Under the pieces are notes generated by a model. It saw nothing but the letters and a program-made list of their open reading frames with translations, made no database searches and was not told where the DNA came from. DNA of 64,000 bases from Pseudocercospora fijiensis CIRAD86. Lineage: Eukaryota > Ascomycota > Dothideomycetes > Mycosphaerellales > Mycosphaerellaceae. Below, piece after piece: positions 24,950 through 35,096 of the stretch; the stretch's first letter is position 1; each line of letters starts with the position of its first letter. Where the stretch lies: assembly GCF_000340215.1 (NCBI RefSeq), contig NW_006921532.1:401844-465843 (forward strand), written 5' to 3'. The translations under genes and the position numbers were made by a program.

Positions 24950-26250
24950 TAAACCTCTGCTATAGTATCCGCCTCCCTTTTAGTATCTAATTTAGTATTA
25001 GTCGGATTTAAATTAGGCTCGCTCGATAGCGGTTGTCGACCGTTAGAGAGGATAAAGTTATAAATAATAGTATAGGCAATAATAAAGCGACTTTACTATG
25101 CGATTAACTATATACTTAGGCCTTCCTTAATAATCCTAAATCGCCGGTTTATTATACTAAATACTCTCTCGATATAGTTACGAAGCTAAGCGTAGCGGAG
25201 GTTAAATATCTCCTTATAATTCTCGGGCCTAGCCTCTACCTCGCCTTGTTTACGAAGGTAATATCTTGTCTTCTAGTATAGTACGAGAAGGCGTAGATCT
25301 TTAAAGGAATAACTACTATCGGCGAGATAGAAGTATCTATTAGGTACGTTAAATCTATTAGTATAGGCCTTCCTTAGTACTATGCTATCGGTCGCTAATC
25401 CCTCGTAACCGGGCATTATAAATAGGAAGCGTAGGTTTAAGTCGTACGTAGCTATTATATTCTAAGCGATATAGCCCTTCCGATACCGCTATAGATTTTA
25501 ATTAATCTTCGGTAGATTAGCAATTAATAACGTGCCGTTAATAGCTCCTATATAGCTCTTAAAATATAGCTAGAATATACTATTACTAGCGCCTTCCGCC
25601 TATAGTAGAATATCGCTATCCTTCGGCTCTAGCAATTTAATATAGTCCTTTACTATTCGATATATATACTTAGATACCTCCGGTATTATCTTATATAGTA
25701 TATCTCGCAATATACTAAACTTAGTCGCTAACTCTAAGTAGGTGCTATTATGCCTAATATATACGAGAAATATATATACCCTCGCTTCTACCGAATACTT
25801 CTTACCTTCTAATCTATACCTCTTTAATTCCTCGATAAACGATAATAGTACCGGCTGCTTTAACCGCGTCTAATCGTAGTAATAGCGCTTCGGTCTATAT
25901 AGTATTCGAAACGTCTCCTTCTTAAACTTATTGCGCTTAATTTAGGTCGATATATAGCCGCTCGGTCGATAGGCGTACTATCTACGGAATCGTAGTACTT
26001 CCTAAAAGAAGAATAGCGGTACTATTACGCTAAAAGCGGTTAGCGCTAGTAATATAGTCGTCTACTCGTCTATCGTCGTCGCTATACTTTCTATATTTCT
26101 AAAATCGCTATACTACCGAATTCTACGGTTATAAAGAGGTAGATACTAGTACGCTAAGTAGAAGTCTAATCTAGCGCACGGATAGCTGCAAAACTACCTC
26201 TAGACCTAGTTTTACCGATTATACTATATATAGCAATAATATAGCGAGAT
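24950..26250 (-). pseudogene. Harbinger-like DDE_Tnp_4 transposase, inactivated
   Basis: The minus-strand frame starting near 26.25 kb reads an N-terminal helical region, then GAINGT (25.56-25.54 kb) where the family has Gly-x-Ile-Asp-Gly-Thr: the first catalytic Asp is now Asn (25549-25547), a TpG-to-TpA change. Downstream come RYRKGYIA, MPGYEGLATDSIVLRKAY, the second Asp in YFYLADSSYSF (GAT 25320-25318), ENYKEIFNLRYA and the Glu-containing ERVFSIINRRFRIIKEG. Stops replace several Trp and Gln positions. It supplied transposition for the 15750-26382 element before inactivation. Confidence 0.85.
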
Positions 26251-26336
26251 TACGAGGACAGCGAGTAATCTAAAAGAGGATAATCGATTACAACCGGACA
26301 ACAACAGCTTTCGTAGATTGTTATAATCTACAGGCC

Positions 26337-26382
26337 ATAATCCATGAGATTATGCTATAATCGCTGGCAACCGGTTAGGGCC
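26337..26382 (-). repeat. Right terminal inverted repeat of the Harbinger-like element
   Basis: Reverse complement of the left repeat with two CA/TA differences. It is followed directly by the TTA duplication at 26383-26385. Confidence 0.92.
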
Positions 26383-26385
26383 TTA

Positions 26386-27052
26386 TTGCTGCGATCTGAT
26401 GCGCCGATCGTTGTACTGTAGTCCGTCTGTCGCAGTGGTCGGTGAGTGGCTCGAGACTGCTGTCGCTGGCTTTGGCGTCGCTCGAACAGGGCACACCACC
26501 ACCTCTTTCTCTACAGCAACAACCTGCCAGCCTGTGGCTCCATTTTTGGTTTCTTGTACACTTCTTCCTACATCCTCCTGGAATATCTCACTCGCGAGTC
26601 CCCCCATCGCCATTGGCACCGCAGCCAAGAGAAAGATCATAGCCGCTTGCAGCCGCGTGGCAGACGCTTCCACGCTCCTCACCAGCACAGCACGGCGTCA
26701 TTCTCAACGGGCAGCCGCGATTGTCCCACTAGCGATAACGACCATTCTGCCATTCCCACCACCATCCAGCAGTATCTGCTCTCCCGACATCGCATACGAC
26801 AGTCACGCCGACCGACGTCACGCCCGCATCTAACACTCACTCTCTCCTTTGACCTACCTGTACCTGCGCCTGCACTCGACCACTCGTGCCGGACTCCGGA
26901 CGAACTGGCCGACTTGTAGACATACCGAACGCTCGTGATCGCTCTTCAATATCTCACTACTGGCCTGGTCGGTCCCCTTGACTCCCAGCAGGAGCGTATG
27001 AGCGCCAGGGTAGCATTTCACGAACGCTTGGGCAACTGCCCGCCATCTTGCA
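26386..27052. other. Upstream region of the gene at 27053
   Basis: Ordinary composition. Open frames on both strands are short, overlapping and without recognisable domains. It probably contains promoter and 5' UTR; no TATA box stood out. The Harbinger insertion lies about 670 bp from the start codon. Confidence 0.4.
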
Positions 27053-29317
27053 ATGTCTTCTCCAGAGCAGAATACGCCCGCCCATGCACTCACTAGCAAT
27101 GCCTCTGCTCCGCCCAGGCGATTCACGCCTGTGCCCATAGAGACTACCACCAAATCATCGAGGACACGCAAGCACTCGCCAGAAAAGGAGGAAGCTCCAA
27201 AGATTAGGCGCTTTGCACCGCAGCCAATTGAGACATCTACAAAGTCATCTCGTGCGAAAGACGCGGCACCAGTAGCAGAGCAAAAGCCAGCAGTGCGTCG
27301 ATTTGCACCGCAGCCAATCGAGACATCTACAAAGTCATCTCGTGCGAAAGAAGCGGCGCCCGCGGAAGAGCAAAAGCCAGCAGTGCGTCGATTTGCGCCA
27401 CAGCCGATCGAAACTACGCAAAAGAGCAGCAAAGACAAATCTCAGGCTTCGTCGGGGCACATTCGTTTCTCACCGCAACTCGTGGAAACGACTTATGGGG
27501 GAAATAGGAAGTCTAGTAGCCGTGCCGGCAGCCGGAATCCTAGCCAGGACAGTGACGGTGCGTCTACAGTGGCATCAGAAGAAGCGACTCCTAGAAAGTT
27601 CACTCCGGTGGTCCTGTCCACCGCCAGACGATCTCGCAGAGCGGGCGACTCGAACGCAGCTAACTACCAGGACTACAAAACTGAGGAAGGCCATGTAATT
27701 CATGCTCGCGAGCATCAGCGTCATGCGGGTTGGAAAACTCCCGATCAGATTTCGCAGGCGTCAAGCGATAAACACCCTCACATGTCGCTCGAAGATCTTG
27801 ACGCTCATCCTGAGCTGAGGAGACAGACGTGCAACGCGGATGGGAGTGTGTCGCACAGACCTGGCCTGATCGTAAACGAGCGCAAACATTCATTCCGATG
27901 TCCAGAGCTGGATACCATCGAGAGTTCGGAAAGTGAGCGTGATTCTGGCCATTCGTCCGTGTCCGCCTCTCCAGAACGAGGCTCACCAATTACTGGTTCT
28001 GATTCCTCATTCAACGAGTTTTACAAGCATGCGACAAGAATACGTGAGAGTGTGGACGAGAACTTCAGCCATTATTTGCTGCAACTCGAGGCAAAGAAGG
28101 CCAAACAGCGATTGCAGGAGGCTGCATTGGCTGCATTCCCCAATTCCGACTTTCATGAGCCCGTTCAGCATTATGTGAACGAGGAACAAGACAGCACTGG
28201 CAGCGACATGGAAATCGAAGACAGGCCGGTAACTTGGGCTGAATTTGATGAGGAAGAGTTTCTGTCCACGCGACCTCGATTCCGAAGGGAGAGCACGGGT
28301 CGAGTCCCGTGGGAGCAACTCGAGATGCAACGCCACGCCGAGCAAATGGAGCAAGAACGCAATGCCAACCGACCGACTGAAAAGAAGAAAGAATCGCACT
28401 CACCTTGGTGGAACCCAGCTGCTGGGGCCGCCTTTAATCAACCAGATAATGAAATGCGCTCGATGCGCGATCGTGCTCGTCCGCCGATGCTGGGAAATGA
28501 CTTGGTGTTCCCGCGGTGTCCGTCACCTGAGCCAGCCCGCTTCGACGTGACCCAAGGGTCTGCCCAGCTGAGACAACAAATGTGCTATCTCAGCCAACAG
28601 TCTGAAAGCGAAAGTCAGAAGGGCGCTGGCGGTCTTTGGACTGCACCTGCAACAAAATCAGACCAGAGCGTCTCGTCTGCAGCGGCTAAGAGTCCTGCTA
28701 AGAGCAACACTCCTGGAAAAGGTCTTTGGGGGGGCTTCTGTGTTGGACTTGAAGAAAACGCTGCCGCAAATGGTCTTTCACCACCTGCTGGACCTACTGG
28801 ACTTATGACACCAGCACCCCGTGCGGAGAACGTCAACCCATTTGAACAGTCCTTTGGAGGTCGTAACGGTGGAGTCTCCGTCGCACCACCAACACCTCCC
28901 GAAAGTGTCGACATGAACCGTCTCGACGCTATGCTCATGTCGGAGAAGCAGATGGAGGAACAGATTGAGAATGAGTTCCCAGATGAATTCGTTACTCAGG
29001 TGTACAATTATCTTTCACTGGGATACCCATCTCTTGCACGACCTTTCGACGAAGAGCTGTCCAAAATCTCAGGACTACCGGTGAAAGAACTTCGAGAAGA
29101 CGACATCAAGGCCAAGCAGAGTCCCAAAGGTTACATTCGTCTTGGTCCCGACTTTGAGGGAGGCGGTGGTATTTTGAAAGCTTCCGACTGCAGGCGCTGG
29201 CAAGCACTGAAATTATATGTCCATGAATGGGCGAGGCAAGAGAAGAACATGGTTCCGGCTGATGCCACAGGAGGCAACTGGGCTACGGTGAACAGGAGAG
29301 GATCTTGGGCCATTTAA
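27053..29317 (+). CDS. Conserved-looking disordered protein with RRFxPxPIET repeats
   Basis: Single-exon gene for 754 residues. I recognise no enzymatic domain. Residues about 20-190 carry at least five degenerate copies of a motif like RRFAPQPIETSTKSSR; two copies are nearly identical 30-residue units. The middle is rich in Ser, Glu and Arg and probably disordered, with a predicted coiled coil near 345-360 (HYLLQLEAKKAKQRLQEAAL). The C-terminal ~120 residues look folded: EFPDEFVTQVYNYLSLGYPS, then GLPVKELREDD, and ALKLYVHEWARQEKNM near the end. The basic Arg/Lys/Ser repeats could bind partners or be phosphorylated, but function is unknown. First in-frame ATG chosen; an unrecognised intron cannot be excluded. 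Confidence 0.85.
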   Translation: MSSPEQNTPAHALTSNASAPPRRFTPVPIETTTKSSRTRKHSPEKEEAPKIRRFAPQPIETSTKSSRAKDAAPVAEQKPAVRRFAPQPIETSTKSSRAKEAAPAEEQKPAVRRFAPQPIETTQKSSKDKSQASSGHIRFSPQLVETTYGGNRKSSSRAGSRNPSQDSDGASTVASEEATPRKFTPVVLSTARRSRRAGDSNAANYQDYKTEEGHVIHAREHQRHAGWKTPDQISQASSDKHPHMSLEDLDAHPELRRQTCNADGSVSHRPGLIVNERKHSFRCPELDTIESSESERDSGHSSVSASPERGSPITGSDSSFNEFYKHATRIRESVDENFSHYLLQLEAKKAKQRLQEAALAAFPNSDFHEPVQHYVNEEQDSTGSDMEIEDRPVTWAEFDEEEFLSTRPRFRRESTGRVPWEQLEMQRHAEQMEQERNANRPTEKKKESHSPWWNPAAGAAFNQPDNEMRSMRDRARPPMLGNDLVFPRCPSPEPARFDVTQGSAQLRQQMCYLSQQSESESQKGAGGLWTAPATKSDQSVSSAAAKSPAKSNTPGKGLWGGFCVGLEENAAANGLSPPAGPTGLMTPAPRAENVNPFEQSFGGRNGGVSVAPPTPPESVDMNRLDAMLMSEKQMEEQIENEFPDEFVTQVYNYLSLGYPSLARPFDEELSKISGLPVKELREDDIKAKQSPKGYIRLGPDFEGGGGILKASDCRRWQALKLYVHEWARQEKNMVPADATGGNWATVNRRGSWAI
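27206..27425 (+). repeat. 90-bp in-frame tandem repeat
   Basis: Units 27206-27295 and 27296-27385 are nearly identical; a third partial copy begins at 27386. Each unit encodes 30 residues beginning RRFAPQPIET. The length is a multiple of three, so copy number can change without breaking the gene. Confidence 0.9.
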
Positions 29318-29795
29318 ACGGATGGGTCCTGGTATTTGATGCGTTTTGAGTACAGCGTTAGTATGCACAGCAGCAGCGTGGCGTTACACGATGGGATTGA
29401 AGAATCGGCAGGCGAGCACACATGGGTTGGCTGGAGACCGCCGAACTTCCGTTTTTTTTCCCTCACTATTCTACTGCATGCTCTCGAGCGAGCAAGATCA
29501 TGAACCAAGTCGTCGTCAGGGTAGAAGGAATTGAAATCAGATCAGCATGCAGCTTTTTCGACAGATATCCACGATAACGTGCACATTCATCTATTCACAC
29601 TTCATTCTTCTCGGTTGGGTTTGGGGCACGAATCGTCTGAATGCTCGGTGTATGTGTCCATGGCAACAACATGATCAGGTAGCAGAAAGAAGACATGCTG
29701 CTGGTTCTCGGCAGCTGATATTCAAAATTTACAGAAAAAGAGGCTCCAAGTTCCCGCACAAGAACGGAAGCTCTCTCAAACATCGCATCACATCA
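29318..29795. other. Convergent intergenic region
   Basis: 3' ends of the 27053 gene and of NOP12 face each other. Short frames are present but none is supported; it probably holds both 3' UTRs. Confidence 0.5.
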
Positions 29796-31637
29796 CTAAG
29801 AAGAAGCCTTCTTCTTCGACTTGAAAGAAGTACTCCTCTTCGTAACTCTGATCTTCTTCTTCTTTTTGCCACCGCCACCGCCCCCCTTTCCCCCGAGCTT
29901 CAGTCCACTCTTCTTCCCTTGTTTGGAACTTGCGCGATGACCTTCGAAAATCATTGGGGACTTTTTGATGAAGTCTTCAGGTCTCTTGATGCCGTTTCCA
30001 ACCTGGGGTTTGTTTCCTGTGCTGGATTGATTTTCCTTCCCAACGTCACCGCCGCCTTTTCGCACCTTTGCAGCTGCTGCCCGTCCGAGTAATTTTCCCG
30101 TACGGCCCATCTGACTTGCTTCAGCGCCGGTGAGTTTTCGTTGGTATCCTGTTCCTGTCGATGGGCGGGCTGTTGGTCGTCCGGTTCCTGGCTTTGCGTT
30201 CTTTTTGGGTGCTTTGGCTCTGCTCACGCGCAGCTTTCGCGGCAGCATAGGAGGGAATTTCTTCTCGTTGAGCAATAGTGCCTGCTCCACCGCATTCTCG
30301 TCCTCAAATTGCACGTACGCGATTCCTTTGCCGACTCGCGTCGTGCTGTCACGGATTACGCGCACGGATTCGACTTTGCCAGACTTGGAGAATGTTCGCC
30401 ATAGACCTTCTTCGATGTCGGCTGGCTCTTTGCCGCGCTTTCGCTTTTCACGCCCTTCTTCCTCGTTGGCATCCTGGATGTTTGACTCGTCGTCTACGAA
30501 CCCGAGATTGCCGACGAAGACGCAACGTCTGTTATCGATCTTGGCTGGATGAGCGACAGAATCCACACGAAGGTGGCGTTCGAGTACAATGGTCCCGTTG
30601 AGATGTCGAACTGCTTCTCGTGCCAGCTTCTCGGTCGAGTAGACAACGTATGCGTTGGTTGATTTGGTAGTCGCATCCATGAGCTCTTTCTTGGCGAATG
30701 CTGCTTTCTTTGGTATAGCCGTTGCGTAAGGTGTAGAACGGAAGCGAATGGATTCGACCTTGTATTTCGTGCCGTCCTTGCTAGGTGGAAGCTTCTCAAA
30801 GAATGATGCGAGATGATTGAGCAGGGATTTGCGCGAGCTCTTGGAGGATATGGCGGCCGTGGAGACGTTTCCCAAAAAGACTGTTCGGTTGGCCTTCGAA
30901 AGCTCCTCATCAGCTGCGATCTCCGTCTCATGTTTTGGTGGTGGTGACATGGCCAGATCCTCATGACCATGTTCTTCATCTCCATGATCGTTTTCGGCCT
31001 CGTCTTGCTGCTCAGCGTCTGAGCCATCATCGTCTTCATCGTCATCCCCATCCTCCCCATCCTCGTGCTGCCTTCGTCTCTTTGCAGCACGCTCTGCCGC
31101 GAGTCGATCAGCCTCTTTCTCTTCTTCGCGCGCAAGACGGCTCATGTATGCATCTTCCAGCTCGTCGCCTGCGTCTTTCCTCTTCCGTTTGCGCTGGGGC
31201 TTCTCCTCTGCCGGAGCCTCCATGGCACCTTCTTCTGCACTTTCCAGCTCCTCATTCTCTGCAATATCAACATCATCGTCACTACCGACCTCCTCTTCTA
31301 GCTCGGATAGCTCCGCATCATTTTCTTCTTCCTCGTCGACATCCGATTCTTCCTTCGCGACGGGTCTTGGCAGGACTGGCGGTGGTTTTGCTTTGACTGG
31401 AGGTTGCTACGACACGGTCAGCATTGGTCGCGTTGATCCCACTGATACTTCTATCATAGCGACAGGGCCATTGCTCACCTTTACGGCGAATAAAGAAGCC
31501 AGACTGGAGTTGACAGTTTTGTCGTCGGCCAGCAGGCTGAACTGCTTTTCCTCCACGTTGACCTTTTCGGCATTTTTCGACTGTTTTTCTTTCTTTTCAG
31601 ACTTCGATTGATCTGATTTCTCCTTCGATTTGGCCAT
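29796..31637 (-). CDS. NOP12: Nucleolar RNA-binding protein Nop12
   Basis: Nop12 is a nucleolar two-RRM protein needed for pre-rRNA processing and large-subunit assembly. Model: exon 1 31637-31479 (53 codons), intron 31478-31407 (GTGAGC...GTAG), exon 2 31406-29796, giving about 589 residues. The join continues LFAVK into QPPVKAKPPP in frame. An acidic region and a Lys/Arg-Glu coiled segment come first. RRM1 (about 226-340) begins RTVFLGNVS and has the insertion usual in Nop12. RRM2 (about 348-460) begins RCVFVGNLGF and includes GKGIAYVQFED. The tail is a Gly/Lys-rich stretch (LKLGGKGGGGGGKKKKK), typical of nucleolar proteins. Divergent from the Dep1-like gene across about 460 bp. Family call good. 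Confidence 0.9.
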
Positions 31638-32094
31638 TTTGAACGAAAGTGGTGTGAATGCAATTTTTCGCGATTCGGCGCACCGTTCGAGCTCGGCTTT
31701 TGGATAAGCGATGACGGAAAGGGTCTTGTTCTTGGTCCTACGCTACTTGCTACCCTCGCCCTCACACTGCTACCGTCCACCACCACCACCGCTGCGCGAA
31801 CACTCAGGCATCGTTTCTTGATCCTCAGCCTGATATTGTCTACAATCTTGCTAGCTCATGCACACTGCTCAGCAGCTTGTCTCCCAGCACTCTGCATTTC
31901 CACCACCGTGCTCGAGTCCCACACCACCACCCACCGCGATCGACACGCTCTCTCACAGCTCTGGCTACCTTCAGCTGCCACAAGTCAATCGCTTCTTTCT
32001 ACCGACCGCGAGAGCTTATACGACTAGACATTGACCACGCGCCGGGCTAGATTTACTGGCATTGCAGAGCAACGAGCTGGCCAGAGTCGCGGGA
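31638..32094. promoter_or_regulatory. Shared divergent promoter region of NOP12 and the Dep1-like gene
   Basis: 457 bp separate the two start codons. The region is pyrimidine-rich on the plus strand with many CACC/CCACC words. No TATA box was identified, as is common for housekeeping genes. Confidence 0.4.
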
Positions 32095-34511
32095 ATGGCG
32101 TCGCCGGCCACTGCGCGACGCAGCGAGCCAAAGCAGCCAAGTAAGTCACCCTGTCTACACTGCATTCACTCATATCGCAGATCCTCCTTTCACGCTTCTA
32201 CTCGGTCATGATACCTTTCTAACGCGAATTTGCGCAGAATTCCAGTCCCATCTCGACGCACAGCAATCGCCGCCCATTCAAGCCGAGAACCCTCGTCCCT
32301 CCATTTCACCTTTAAGCGCCAGAGCCTCTCCTGTCGCTGTTCGCGAAGCTGCACTTCAGAATGCGAACGCGCTCGACGAGTCGATAGATGGAAACATCAA
32401 TGGTGCCGAGGTCGGCGACCAGGATGACGACCGCTCGAGCAGTCTGAGCGAGCCCGAGGACGACGATGAGGTGGATCTAGTACCCGGTACTGCTGTTGTT
32501 AATACCGAGACGTCTGGAGAGCTTGCCATACATCAATCGCTTGAAGTAGATTCTGAAGCAGAGACCGAGCGGCTCGACCAGACACCCACCAAATTGCGCA
32601 AAGACGCAGACATCACGGGAAAGACGCCCAGCAAGCTCAGCCAAGCTGCTCTAGCCGTTGACGATTTGTCAGACCCTCCTTCGCCGATTCCGCCGGCGGG
32701 TCCTGGCGCAGCCTCGAGCACGAGCACAATTGAGACAACCGGTGAGTGGCCTACGGGTCAAGGCCTGGAGCAAACTCAGGCGGATGATCTCCAAACAGGT
32801 CGGAAACGCAAGCGATCAGATACGGGAGAGAGCTCCTTGAGCAGCGCCGACTCAGACATCGGCGAGTCGCCTCGAAAGAGAAGTCACAGCTCTGCCGCTG
32901 AAGAGCTTGTCGCAGAAGACAGAGATACAGAAATACCTGCTTTGAACATCGAGAGTATTGTGGAAGAAGCGATTGTGGACGACTCTGAAGCTGTCGAGGC
33001 TGCACCGGCATCGCCTTTGGTAGGCGTTAAAGCCAAAAAGGGCCCGAAGCCCAAAGGAAGACCGAAAAAGGATGCTACCAAAGAGACAGAATTGCAGAAG
33101 ACGGAAGAGCCAGTGCCAGAGGAGGAACAGAGTGAGGAGGCGATCGCGAAATCTGCAGAAGAGCTTCAGCGGCGACAGACGGCTACAGTGAACTTCGAAG
33201 ACCTCGCGAAGCAGTTCCTCGCATTCCGCGAAAAGACCTGCAACGAGAAGCTCGCGGCAGTTGACGCTGAGCTCGAACTGCTCAACCTGCCTGTTTGCAA
33301 ACATCCCGATTTTATGCGCCAAGTCGCGTGCGTCGATGCGCGGAGACAGAAACAAAAGCGGGAGGCCGAGGCATGGAGAAAATATAAGAAAGAAAGTCTG
33401 CGGACAACAACTTTGGGCGAGCGAAGTCAATTGCACAGTCAATTCTTCCAGCGCACACGACAGCTAAGAGAGGACGTCATGGATCAGCTTGGAAAGGATT
33501 GGTACGACATCCAGAATGAGCGTCGGCAGAGCAACCAGGACAAGGACGAGTTGTACGTCCGCAAATTCTCCATGAAGAAGAGCGAGCAGGTCAAGATCCA
33601 AGCCAAGTACAACCAGGAAGTGTCGGTGCTCAGCGGCGTTGCGAAATACGTCGGTTTCCCAGCTGCGCCAGAGATTACAGGCGCGGAAGGCGATTCTCTG
33701 GAGGACGATCTGAAGGCCATGAAGGTATGTTGGGCTTGTGCATCCGACGGCGTACACTTGCTGACCTCTGAGACAGATTTCGAAGCGTGCTCATCACTCC
33801 AGTTCACATGCCCAAACGGTCTACTTCCCAAACCGGGCTGCATTGATCCAGCCGCAAAGCGAACGCATCGCCCACGAGCAATTCATCGAGCAAAATCCGT
33901 GGGCGAGGCCTCAGGGTCCGATCCAGCACCACGGCACGCCGAACCTCACCCACACTCCGGACTGGGCAGCGGAAGCTGGTATCGGCGCGAAACACATTAT
34001 TCGACAGTTGAGTGGTAGCGTGCAGCGGACAGGAAGTCCTTATATGACGCCAATGCAAAGACGACCCCCCTTGGATCATTCCAGCTCGGGCACAGTCGCG
34101 GTCAATAGTGACGGCGTCGAAGCTCCCTCGAGCTTAGCAGCAGCTCCGCCGACGGAGGCACGCACGCACGGGCATCCGGGCAGGGATCTTGCTTCTCCTC
34201 TCGTGATCGCCAAACATCGGCAGAATGGGGCAGAGCTGACAGGATTCCGCAATAGCTCGAATATATCTGGCGTCAGCACCATCGATGCGCCAGATTCTGC
34301 TGAGAGGGCGAGGGATGGCCTCCGAGAGTCACTGCCGGGCATGTCCAAAGAGTTGTCAGCACCACAGCACATTTTCGACACAAGTCAAATACATCGACTC
34401 ACTGGCGATGTGAGAAAGCCGCACGAGGTATATGCGAATGCAAATTTCCGGCCTCAGGAAGGCGCATATGGCACGCCGGGACCTTTACCTGCGTCGAGTG
34501 GCCCGCCATAG
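32095..34511 (+). CDS. DEP1: Dep1/Sds3-like subunit of the Rpd3L histone deacetylase complex
   Basis: Proteins of this family scaffold the Rpd3L/Sin3 histone deacetylase complex in the nucleus. Model: exon 1 32095-32140, intron 32141-32237 (GTAAGT...GCAG), exon 2 32238-33724, intron 33725-33776 (GTATGT...GCTGACC...ACAG), exon 3 33777-34511, about 755 residues. The joins keep one frame. An acidic N-terminus with DDRSSSLSEPEDDDEVD resembles fungal Dep1. An AT-hook-like GPKPKGRPKK lies near 320. The Sds3-like coiled-coil core (about 331-446) has FEDLAKQFLAFREKTCNEKL, HPDFMRQVACVDARRQKQK and LGKDWYDIQNERRQ. The C-terminus is low complexity. Sds3 versus Dep1 was decided on the N-terminus and is tentative; the family is firmer. 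Confidence 0.82.
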
Positions 34512-35096
34512 TATGGTTGGCCTTTCATAGGCGCGGGGTATGGTTACTGGCGCGCGCCTTGATAGGCGATCATGATGGAATGTATACATGATGATGAATG
34601 GTGGTTGTAGTACTAATATTGGATTTCATGTGCATATGGGCGGTGGGCGGTGGGCGGTGGGCAGGCGATGGCATTGCAAGTTCAAGGCAAGATACCCCCG
34701 AATTGCTACTTAGCGTAACGTAACGAAAGCAAATCAGACATTTGTCTTGTGAAATCGCAATCTGCTTGCACGCCAATCGCGCTTCCGAAGCATGTGAAGT
34801 GCATGTCACTAGAAGTGTGTGGTGCATACGAGTCCCTTGTGAGGCTGACGACTGAGCGACACCCCCTGGCTGGCTGGCGAAGGGAAGGGAAAGCTGGTCA
34901 AAGCTAGCTACTTTCAAAACTTTGGGCCGCCTCGAACTCCCATAAAGCACGACATCGCACATCCACCGCAGACGCTCCTTTGCCTCTTGTCCGCTCGACA
35001 TTCCATACACTCCTTGCCACCGACTGTTCTTCACTTCCACATTGACTGCGGCTGGGAACCGCAAGTCCTACGCGTAGCATCGGCGACTCGGCCATC
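34512..35096. other. Intergenic region with a short GC-rich minisatellite
   Basis: Contains about 3.5 copies of TGGGCGG at 34637-34662. The 3' part holds the promoter and 5' UTR of the PMT4 gene. No gene is seen. Confidence 0.5.

Larger units (their letters stand above)
15750..26382. mobile_element. PIF/Harbinger-like DNA transposon with TIRs, split by a nested Gypsy element
   Basis: The ends are 46-bp inverted repeats starting GGCCCTAACCGG, flanked by TTA duplications. Inside, a Myb/SANT-like ORF runs inward from the left (about 16.1-17.36 kb) and a DDE_Tnp_4-type transposase runs inward from the right (about 26.25-24.95 kb). Between them a complete 7.1-kb LTR retrotransposon is inserted. 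Without it the element would be about 3.5 kb, a normal size for the superfamily. All coding parts are full of RIP-type stops. The order of events is direct: Harbinger insertion first, Gypsy insertion second, then mutation. Confidence 0.9.
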
